Shown here: piece by piece, positions 25,414 to 32,000 of the stretch
Numbering within the stretch: the stretch's first letter is position 1
How the letters are laid out: each line of letters begins with the position of its first letter
NCBI GenBank assembly: GCA_934141555.1
Contig: CAKPCK010000002.1
Location: forward strand, 75,261 to 139,260
Source of the DNA: an uncultured Clostridia bacterium
GTDB taxonomy: Bacteria > Bacillota > Clostridia > TANB77 > CAG-508
Length of the DNA: 64,000 bases
Direction of reading: 5' to 3'
The notes under the pieces: model-generated
Seen by the model: only the letters and a program-made list of their open reading frames with translations
Told to the model about the DNA's origin: nothing
The model's database searches: none
Made by a program: the position numbers and the translations under genes

Positions 25414-25977
25414 TTATGATGTTACCTGATGTGAATTAACATTAATTTCTAGCAACTCCATTATATTCTGATAATTTGTTGTATTATAATTTTCTGGAAA
25501 ATAAAAAACTATTTGATATAAATTTGTTTTTGGTTCTTTATAATATAAGTTTTCTTCTTCTGTTGTTATCTTTCTAAAATATGTTCCATCCTCGTCTGTT
25601 TCTATATCATTAGTTTTTACTGCATTTATATTTCCAGTATCTACTATTTTATACAATTCAAATGTTAATGGCAAATTAGTTGTTGTTCTTATTGTTAAAT
25701 CATATACTAAGTCAATTTCTGCAGTTTTATCATCTTTAATATTTCCTACTGAAAAAGTATAAGTATATGCATTTTTTTGTGGAAATATTGATGCTAAATT
25801 CAATGACATTGATTTATAATCTTCATTTAACAAGTAAAATGCTATATCAACATTTGCTGTTGCTTTCGCTTGGCTTTCATATTTGGATAAAACAAGTACT
25901 ACAATTCTAACAAATACTAAGAAACATAATATAAGAATTACTAATTTTATATATAATCTCTTTAATTTCTTATTCAT
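25414..25977 (-). CDS. short SipW-type secreted protein
   Basis: A protein of about 187 residues with an N-terminal membrane segment (about 10-27) and the junction VVLVLSKYESQAKATANVDIAFY. A beta-rich mature part follows, with a FPQKNAYTYTFSVGNIK stretch typical of these TasA-like folds. The longer frame starts at 26004, but GAGGAG lies just before the ATG at 25977. That start gives an eight-base overlap with the peptidase gene, so I use it. Directly downstream of an active SipW-like peptidase, it is a likely substrate. Confidence 0.72.
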   Translation of the reverse strand: MNKKLKRLYIKLVILILCFLVFVRIVVLVLSKYESQAKATANVDIAFYLLNEDYKSMSLNLASIFPQKNAYTYTFSVGNIKDDKTAEIDLVYDLTIRTTTNLPLTFELYKIVDTGNINAVKTNDIETDEDGTYFRKITTEEENLYYKEPKTNLYQIVFYFPENYNTTNYQNIMELLEINVNSHQVTS

Positions 25978-26521
25978 CTTTCTTCTCCTCTGTTTTATCT
26001 TCATTTTGTTCTTGCTTTGATGTTATAGTAAATGCAAGACCTAATAATATCATAAATATTACTATCATACCTATTACTTCTGGTGATAAGAAAACTTTTC
26101 TCCACACACCTAATCTAGGAATTATATATATTACTCTTCCTAATATTTGATCTTCTGTTATAGGTTTATCTTCACTATTATTAGCATCTCCCTTTGCTAC
26201 TAGTTTATTTCCATCTTTTTCTATTAGTCTGTGTGTTACAAAATTATCTTCATCCCTATATACAATTATTTCACCTTTATTCACTTCTTTTGTTATTTTA
26301 ACAATAACTACGTCACCAATTTCTATCGTATTAGACATACTTCCTGTTGCTACCTCAAAAAACGTATACCCAAATAAATTTGCATAATCATCTCCCAAAA
26401 CTTTTATTTGAACAACATAATAACCTCCTATAATTATTAAAATTGTTACAATACATAGTAAAACATCTAATATATGTCCTAATATAATACCAATTGGCTT
26501 TTCTTTACTATTCTTGGACAT
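25970..26521 (-). CDS. SipW-like signal peptidase I (ER type, S26B)
   Basis: A 183-residue membrane peptidase with all catalytic boxes intact: Ser61 in VATGSMSNTIEIGD, His97 in NFVTHRLIEK, and Asp112 and Asp118 in KGDANNSED. Membrane segments lie near residues 17-37 and 146-166. Of the five homologues in the locus it is the most canonical, so it is the best candidate for the housekeeping SipW of this system. The C-terminal tail is charged. It is the third gene of the ten-gene operon, between two SipW-type secreted protein genes. Confidence 0.9.
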   Translation of the reverse strand: MSKNSKEKPIGIILGHILDVLLCIVTILIIIGGYYVVQIKVLGDDYANLFGYTFFEVATGSMSNTIEIGDVVIVKITKEVNKGEIIVYRDEDNFVTHRLIEKDGNKLVAKGDANNSEDKPITEDQILGRVIYIIPRLGVWRKVFLSPEVIGMIVIFMILLGLAFTITSKQEQNEDKTEEKKDE

Positions 26522-26539
26522 TTTCTCTCCTGTATCATT

Positions 26540-27172
26540 CTAATTTTCTATATAAGTATTTAACTCTTCTCCTAAATATTGACATACATGTATTGAGATC
26601 GGAATTTTATATGAAAAATTCTCATGTTCACCTATCTCAATATCTTGGTCAGTATCTTCTTCATTATCTAGCCATTCTATTTCTACTGTTATTTCATTTT
26701 TATTACCTTTTTCTATTTCTTCTAATGAAATAATTCCTGCATATGTATTTTTATCTACTTTTACAAGACTATTTCCCATTTTTGTTTCTGTTACTGATTT
26801 TATTACTAAATTACTATTTGTTAATTCCTGTTCATTTAAACTCACATCATATCTTATTGAAACATTGGTTTCTTTTGGATCTATTGATATTTTGAAGCTT
26901 CCAGTTAAACCAGGTGCAATTTTTCCTGGTTTAACATGGCTATTTTCTTCAACTGAAATATCATTGATATCAAAATTAATATCTTTTCCCTTTGAGATGT
27001 CTACATCATTTACAATAATATTCCATGTTCCATTTTTTAGTTGAACTTCTGAGTTTAATTCACTATGGAATAAAGCATATATTCTTATTACCCCATAAAT
27101 TAATACTAAAATCATGAATAAAGAAATCAAAATTAAAAGTTTCTTAAAATTTTTTTGACTGATTTTACTCAT
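26540..27172 (-). CDS. SipW-type secreted surface protein
   Basis: A 210-residue protein with a membrane segment (about 11-30) and the junction GVIRIYALFHSELNSEVQ. The mature part begins with LKNGTWNIIVNDVDIS and has a beta sandwich-like pattern, including GKIAPGLTGSFKISIDP. The plus-strand protein at 18871-19464 has the parallel AGIIAPTATGYFDLDFD, so the two are clear paralogues. The start overlaps the end of the first gene by eight bases (ATGAGTAA), giving coupled translation. Confidence 0.78.
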   Translation of the reverse strand: MSKISQKNFKKLLILISLFMILVLIYGVIRIYALFHSELNSEVQLKNGTWNIIVNDVDISKGKDINFDINDISVEENSHVKPGKIAPGLTGSFKISIDPKETNVSIRYDVSLNEQELTNSNLVIKSVTETKMGNSLVKVDKNTYAGIISLEEIEKGNKNEITVEIEWLDNEEDTDQDIEIGEHENFSYKIPISIHVCQYLGEELNTYIEN

Positions 27173-27686
27173 CTTTTTCTTTTGCCTCTTTTATTCCAGA
27201 AATCACAACGATTATTTGATTAACAAATGCCAATAATGCTGGTAATACTATTAAGAATAAGAATCCCCATTTTGATTCAAAAATTCCTAATACTGTTCCT
27301 ACATTTTTCATGTATTTTGCATTAGATACTTCTCCAATTAAAAATTTACTTGAAATTTTTGCATTTCCATTATCAATTGAATATATAACATCTGATGCAT
27401 CTTTTTCAACATCTGTTATTGTTCCTAATCTTACTTTTATTTGCTCATTATATGTATTATAATATAATACTTGTTTACCTTTTGAAATTTCATCATCTTC
27501 ATTTGTTGCTATAACTAAATCTCCTTTATGAAATGTTGGCTCCATTTTGTTATCTGATATTATAATAAGTGATTTGTCTCCAAATACTGTTACTTTATAG
27601 TCATTGTATGATAATAAACATACTGTAACAAATACTGCTATAATAATATAAAGTGTAAAAATTATATTAGAAATTGCCTTTTTCAT
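27165..27686 (-). CDS. degenerate SipW-like S26 homologue, probably inactive
   Basis: A 173-residue membrane protein and the first gene of the ten-gene operon. Its layout matches SipW-like peptidases: a membrane segment near residues 7-27, the box MEPTFHKGDLVIA, then a beta domain and a C-terminal membrane segment (about 138-160). The catalytic Ser position before MEP is Lys47 (SDNKMEPT). The catalytic His position is Arg (EQIKVRLGTI). Only an Asp near 105 (IDNGNAK) remains. Together with the homologue at 4789-5343 it is one of two apparent pseudo-peptidases, one at each end of the locus. It could guide substrates or cap a peptidase complex; this is inference. Confidence 0.78.
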   Translation of the reverse strand: MKKAISNIIFTLYIIIAVFVTVCLLSYNDYKVTVFGDKSLIIISDNKMEPTFHKGDLVIATNEDDEISKGKQVLYYNTYNEQIKVRLGTITDVEKDASDVIYSIDNGNAKISSKFLIGEVSNAKYMKNVGTVLGIFESKWGFLFLIVLPALLAFVNQIIVVISGIKEAKEKDE

Positions 27687-27721
27687 TTTTCCCTCCTTTG
27701 TAAATCAAAAAATCTATTCAC

Positions 27722-27750
27722 AATATAACATATAATATTATTTTTTTCAA
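27722..27750 (-). promoter_or_regulatory. promoter of the ten-gene surface operon
   Basis: Minus-strand TTGAAA (27745-27750), a 17-base spacer and TATATT (27722-27727), with TGT before the -10 box (extended type). The AAGGAGG ribosome-binding site of the first gene follows about 30 bases further on. Confidence 0.7.
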
Positions 27751-27770
27751 CTTTTTTTTCATTTTTTCCA

Positions 27771-27799
27771 TTTACTTTTTTTGACACAAATGTTATAAT
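27771..27799 (+). promoter_or_regulatory. extended -10 promoter of the divergent 321-residue gene
   Basis: TTTACT (27771-27776), 17 bases, then TGTTATAAT (27791-27799), a consensus extended -10 element. A GGAGG box follows near 27815. It is 21 bases from the promoter of the surface operon, so one regulator could control both. Confidence 0.65.
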
Positions 27800-27825
27800 A
27801 TTTTTATATATTATGGAGGTTACAA

Positions 27826-28791
27826 ATGATTAATTTTTCAGATACAGAAAACAGGGAAAAAATGATAGATTTAGATAGAGCATCATTAAATGCAACTTTA
27901 GCTATTCAGCAGAATTTGAATACGCAATTGTTAACATTTATGAAAAATTATATGGGAAATGTTCAAGTTAATATAAATTTTAATTCTGAGAGTAAAGCTT
28001 TCTACTATATAAATACATCTGTTTCAATGCTAACAAAATCTAATAAAAACATAAAATCATTAAAAGGATTATTAACAACACTTGAAAGTATATCAACATC
28101 AATGAGAACTCAAAAACATACTGCAACATTTCTAAAAAAAATAGATAAATATAATTCTCAATTTAGTAAAATTCTTGATTCAATTTATGAAAATACTTCT
28201 TCAATTGAAGAATTTATACATGAAATTTCAACAATAGATATGCAATCATTACTTGCAGAACTTGCTAAAGAATCAAATGCTGAACTAAATTCTAATGAAG
28301 ATATAGAATCTATTCAAAATGATTCTACTACTATAAACAGTGATGAATTAGAAAGAGCTTATATTGAAAATACTTTAGTAATTTCTGATTTGCAAGGAAA
28401 AGTTATTTTACCTTATACATTGGCTGATATCCAAGAAATTCTTCAAACAGATGAAGAACATAAATACACAACTATTTCAGATGTTATTGAAAAACTTTAT
28501 ACGAAGCCAATGAAAGATTATAAATTTTCAGCAATTGCTCGTTTTAGAGAAGCTTATAGATTAATGATTTTAAAAGAACATAGTTCTAAATTCAAGGCAT
28601 TATGCTTAGCAAGTGAACTTTTTGTTAATTATAATTTACATCCTGCAATTATAACAGCTTGTGATTCATTAGATCAACTCGACATTTATCTTGCTTGTTT
28701 AGAAGATGGAACATTAAATGAATTTAATAGTTTTGATATAAAATATGAAATTCCACCTACAGTACTTGCAGAAGAAAAAATAAAAGACTAA
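27826..28791 (+). CDS. protein of unknown function, divergent from the surface operon
   Basis: A 321-residue soluble protein with no signal peptide. Residues about 20-160 are helical and partly coiled-coil (LTKSNKNIKSLKGLLTTLESIS), and an acidic linker follows (NSNEDIESIQNDSTTINSDE). The C-terminal part (about 185-310) is a compact domain with the basic stretch SAIARFREAYRLMILKEHSSKFKALCLASELF. I do not recognise the family. It starts at an ATG behind GGAGG. It shares a short intergenic region with the surface operon, and its stop overlaps the bidirectional terminator at 28782-28808. A link to the surface system is possible from this arrangement only. Confidence 0.65.
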   Translation: MINFSDTENREKMIDLDRASLNATLAIQQNLNTQLLTFMKNYMGNVQVNINFNSESKAFYYINTSVSMLTKSNKNIKSLKGLLTTLESISTSMRTQKHTATFLKKIDKYNSQFSKILDSIYENTSSIEEFIHEISTIDMQSLLAELAKESNAELNSNEDIESIQNDSTTINSDELERAYIENTLVISDLQGKVILPYTLADIQEILQTDEEHKYTTISDVIEKLYTKPMKDYKFSAIARFREAYRLMILKEHSSKFKALCLASELFVNYNLHPAIITACDSLDQLDIYLACLEDGTLNEFNSFDIKYEIPPTVLAEEKIKD

Positions 28792-28808
28792 TTTTTAATT
28801 AGTCTTTT
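28782..28808. terminator. bidirectional terminator between convergent genes
   Basis: AAAAGACTAA (28782-28791) and TTAGTCTTTT (28799-28808) form a perfect ten-base-pair stem with a seven-base loop and A/T runs on both sides, overlapping both stop codons. Confidence 0.8.
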
Positions 28809-30378
28809 ATTTTTCTAATATTCTCAATAAAAAATTCCATGGCCCTGTTTTATCTGTTAAACCATCATAATTATTATTAATTCTTTCTAATACTTCCTCT
28901 TTAGTAAAAAATTTTATTTCTGCAACTTCCTCTTCTTGTAATTTAACTTTTGATATGTCTATATTTTTTGTAATCAAATAACATTCATTAAATTGATTAT
29001 TAATAATCTTTCCTTTTGTTGTTTTTGAACATGATCCAACTAAATATTTTATATCATCATCACATATATCTATTCCAAGCTCTTCCTTACATTCTCTTAT
29101 TAATGCTTGTCTGCCAAATTCTCCTGAATCAACATGTCCTCCAACTGTTACATCCCATACATTAGGCCATAATTTTTTGTTTGCACTTCTTTTTTGAAGT
29201 AATATATTTGAATCTTTATCTATAACAAATGCATATACACATCTATGCCACAAACCTTTTTTATGACACACTTCTCTTGTTTCAATTATTCCTGTAAATT
29301 CTCCTCTTTCATTTAAAACATCTAATTTTTCTTTTTTCATATATTCTGTAACTTCTTTTTCTAATCTTGTACCAATTTCTTCTAAATGCTCATATAAATA
29401 TCTACATAAATTAGTTCTAAAAACTGCAAAATTTAATAATTCTGTTTGTTTATAATTTTCATTATATTGTTTATATCCATATAAACTTCCAACAATTTGT
29501 ATTAAATAAATATATGCACAATATTTTAAATCAAATTCATTTAATTCTACATATTTTGAAATTTCATTAACATATTCTACAAATGTATCTATATTCATCT
29601 CTCCATTTTTTACATCTTTATCAATATATGTATATGATCTTATTATTTCCCACATTATTGGTAATCTCTTGGCAGATTCAAAATCAATTACTGATGTTTC
29701 TTTTTCATCATTATATATTAATTGTTGAACACTATAATCTCCATGACTATTCATTATTGACATTTTTGAAATAATTGAAAAATCAAATTGTTCTTTTAGT
29801 TTTTTAGCAATTTCAATTTTATCTTCTAAATCTTTTGAGAAAGCTTCTTTATATTTATTATCATTTTTTATTGATTTCTTAAATTCTTCCATTTGAATTA
29901 TTTTATTTTCAAAACTTTCTTTTGAAAACCATTTTTCAATTATATTTTCATCATTAAGTTCTTTATATTTTTGAAGCTCTTTTATTATTCTTCCAAGTAT
30001 TGTTGCACTTTCTATTACTTTGTCATGATCACCTGTATTATTATCAATTGTATATCCATCAATAAATTTTTGAAGTACTATTATTTCATTTTCATATTTT
30101 ATATAAAATTCATTTGATTTTGTTTTTATATATTGAGGAACACTTATTTTTCTACATCTTAAAAAGTTAATTATTTGTATTTCTTTTACTATAGACTCTT
30201 CTTTTCTGCTTTCATCAAATTCTTTTAATATATATTTTTGTTCATCTTCAGCAAAAATTATATATATATTTGCTGTTCCTTTTTCTATCTTTTCAATTTT
30301 CTTCACACTTATCTGATATTCTTCTTGCAACATCTTTCTTATTTTCTCTTCATTTAATTTTGATTTATATATTGACAT
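28807..30378 (-). CDS. APH-like kinase fused to a Nudix hydrolase
   Basis: This 523-residue protein carries two enzyme domains. Residues about 1-330 resemble the aminoglycoside phosphotransferase/choline kinase fold: NIYIIFAEDEQKYILKEF for nucleotide binding, SHGDYSVQQ near 210 in place of HGDxxxxN (the usual Asn is Gln), and VIDFESA for the metal-binding Asp. Residues about 365-520 are a Nudix hydrolase of the isopentenyl-diphosphate-isomerase-like subgroup. It reads WHRCVYAFVIDKD, QKRSANKKLWPNVWDVTVGG and a complete Nudix box from GHVDSGE to RECKEELG. Both halves look complete, so the kinase product could be the substrate of the Nudix domain; the substrate is unknown. The gene starts behind AGGAG and ends in the terminator shared with the 321-residue gene. 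Confidence 0.85.
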   Translation of the reverse strand: MSIYKSKLNEEKIRKMLQEEYQISVKKIEKIEKGTANIYIIFAEDEQKYILKEFDESRKEESIVKEIQIINFLRCRKISVPQYIKTKSNEFYIKYENEIIVLQKFIDGYTIDNNTGDHDKVIESATILGRIIKELQKYKELNDENIIEKWFSKESFENKIIQMEEFKKSIKNDNKYKEAFSKDLEDKIEIAKKLKEQFDFSIISKMSIMNSHGDYSVQQLIYNDEKETSVIDFESAKRLPIMWEIIRSYTYIDKDVKNGEMNIDTFVEYVNEISKYVELNEFDLKYCAYIYLIQIVGSLYGYKQYNENYKQTELLNFAVFRTNLCRYLYEHLEEIGTRLEKEVTEYMKKEKLDVLNERGEFTGIIETREVCHKKGLWHRCVYAFVIDKDSNILLQKRSANKKLWPNVWDVTVGGHVDSGEFGRQALIRECKEELGIDICDDDIKYLVGSCSKTTKGKIINNQFNECYLITKNIDISKVKLQEEEVAEIKFFTKEEVLERINNNYDGLTDKTGPWNFLLRILEK

Positions 30379-30391
30379 TTCTGTTCTCCTA

Positions 30392-30721
30392 TCACAAATT
30401 TACTTTTTTAATTTTTCCACATTGTTGACATCTATTTGTAATTATAGCACATTCCGTACATATCTTAGGTGTACTTGTTGTTGAATTTTCTTTTATTTTT
30501 CCACAGATTTTACATCTATACATAGTTATGGCATCTCCACCATATAATGGATGTTCTTTATCTTCATAAAATGATGATTGTTTTTCATTTTTAGTACAAT
30601 ATTCTTTTCCGTATATCATATTAGCTTTTTGAATCTTATAAAATGATGTATTTATTAAAATTACAAATACTACAATTATTATTGCAATTACAATTATTAT
30701 TTTTTTACTTTTATTTTTCAT
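30392..30721 (-). CDS. small membrane protein with a zinc-ribbon-like domain
   Basis: A 109-residue protein with one N-terminal membrane segment (about 7-27). A Cys-rich domain follows with paired Cys motifs MYRCKICGK, KICTECAI and NRCQQCGK, the pattern of a double zinc ribbon or a degraded rubredoxin-like knuckle. The function is unknown. The stop lies 13 bases before the APH-Nudix gene start and the gene begins 11 bases after the RhuM-family gene, so the three genes form one unit on the minus strand. Confidence 0.7.
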   Translation of the reverse strand: MKNKSKKIIIVIAIIIVVFVILINTSFYKIQKANMIYGKEYCTKNEKQSSFYEDKEHPLYGGDAITMYRCKICGKIKENSTTSTPKICTECAIITNRCQQCGKIKKVNL

Positions 30722-30732
30722 AAACTTTTTTC

Positions 30733-31752
30733 CTATACATTTTTCTCTTTCTTTTCAATTTTATTATTAATTTCTTTTATAGTATTTAAATACTCTTCCT
30801 CAACAGGACTTATAGTTTTTACTTGATATTTTCTATATTCTGCTTTGGCTTTTTGAATAGCTTTTTTATGACTAATCCTTCCTAGACCATTTAACATTTT
30901 TTCACCTGTAGATGAAAGTATCATATCCAATTGTTTTATATAATCTTTCATATACATTGGATTATGCCTTATTGCTTGTATTTCTGCAAAATCAAAATAT
31001 CCTGATACTAAATTATTTAAAATTTTTAGTTCTTCTTCATTTAAATAGTTTTTAGCAATTACAACATCTTGTAATACTGGAATATCTCCTTTAAATGTTG
31101 TTAATCCCATAAATGGCTTTTCTGAATCTGCTCTTTCATATATTACTTCAGAAGCAGTATGTCCATGAGTTGCATAATGTAATTTATTTTGAACAATTTT
31201 AAAAAATTCAATTGTTTTTTCATCTTTTGGATCATAATCTATTGCAGTTGCATATAAATCTAACACTTGTCTATACATTACTTTTTCTGATGATCTAATA
31301 TCTTTAATTCTTGCAAGTAATTCTTTCCAATAATTACCTCCTCCATTTCCTTTTAGTCTTTCATCATCCATGGTAAAGCCTTTAATCATATATTCTTTAA
31401 TTATTTTATTAGCCCAAGTTCTAAACTTAATTGCTTTTTTGGAATTAACTCTAAATCCTATAGAAATAATCATATCAAGATTATAATATTTAGTGTTATA
31501 AACTTGTTTGCCATCATTACCCACATGTTCCATTTTGGAACATGTGTTATTTTCTTCAAGTTCTTGATCGTTATATATATTATTAATATGTTTTGTTATT
31601 GCAGGTCTCTTAACATTAAATAATGTTGCTAATGCTTCTGTATTTAGCCAAACATCTTCATTTTCTAATAGTACTTCTACTTTTGTATTCCCTTCTTCAT
31701 CACTATAAAATAAAATATTCTTTTCATTTCCAATTGTTAATTTATCTTTCAA
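30733..31752 (-). CDS. RhuM-family protein (virulence-associated, mobile-element type)
   Basis: A soluble protein of about 339 residues of the RhuM family. It has an N-terminal KilA-N/ORF-like part (WLNTEALATLFNVKRPAITKHINNIY) and NTKYYNLDMIISIGFRVNSKKAIKFRTWAN. Its C-terminal part contains HATHGHTASEVIYERADSEKPFMGLTTF and the typical KNYLNEEELKILNNLVSGYFDFAE. Such genes are often found near prophages or plasmid-borne islands, and the biochemical function is not settled. The longest frame opens at 31794 with no ribosome-binding site. An AGGAGG box precedes the TTG at 31752, so I use that start. The promoter at 31815-31843 serves it. Confidence 0.88.
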   Translation of the reverse strand: MKDKLTIGNEKNILFYSDEEGNTKVEVLLENEDVWLNTEALATLFNVKRPAITKHINNIYNDQELEENNTCSKMEHVGNDGKQVYNTKYYNLDMIISIGFRVNSKKAIKFRTWANKIIKEYMIKGFTMDDERLKGNGGGNYWKELLARIKDIRSSEKVMYRQVLDLYATAIDYDPKDEKTIEFFKIVQNKLHYATHGHTASEVIYERADSEKPFMGLTTFKGDIPVLQDVVIAKNYLNEEELKILNNLVSGYFDFAEIQAIRHNPMYMKDYIKQLDMILSSTGEKMLNGLGRISHKKAIQKAKAEYRKYQVKTISPVEEEYLNTIKEINNKIEKKEKNV

Positions 31753-31814
31753 ACTTGTACCTCCTAAAAAGCTATATAAGTTCCTATCTGCCATTTATTT
31801 TTGCGAACATTTGT

Positions 31815-31843
31815 ATTGTATCATATATATAATAAAAATTCAA
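31815..31843 (-). promoter_or_regulatory. promoter of the RhuM-family unit
   Basis: Minus-strand TTGAAT (31838-31843), a 17-base spacer and TACAAT (31815-31820). Confidence 0.6.
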
Positions 31844-31868
31844 TATTTTTTTAAAAATTATTGCAATA

Positions 31869-31900
31869 CAAAAAAACTAGCATCATAAAATGCTAGCTAT
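31869..31900 (-). terminator. intrinsic terminator downstream of secA
   Basis: CTAGCAT and ATGCTAG form a seven-base-pair stem around a six-base loop, followed on the minus strand by a long T-run. It lies about 100 bases after the secA stop codon. Confidence 0.75.
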
Positions 31901-31926
31901 TTTGTGTCAACTCATTTAAAAAATTT

Positions 31927-31948
31927 CGTTGACAAATCGTTGACAAAT
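31927..31948. repeat. 11-bp direct repeat after secA
   Basis: CGTTGACAAAT occurs twice in direct tandem and a third partial copy (TGACAATT) follows at once. It lies in the non-coding tail between secA and its terminator. No integrase or other mobile gene is next to it. Confidence 0.6.
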
Positions 31949-32000
31949 TGACAATTTACATAAATTATATCAAATAACAGTTTTTTTGTAACCATTGCTA

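Noticed and set aside
31869..31950. Phage attachment site in the secA tail
   Set aside because: The direct repeat is short, no integrase is nearby and no matching second copy was seen at a distance.
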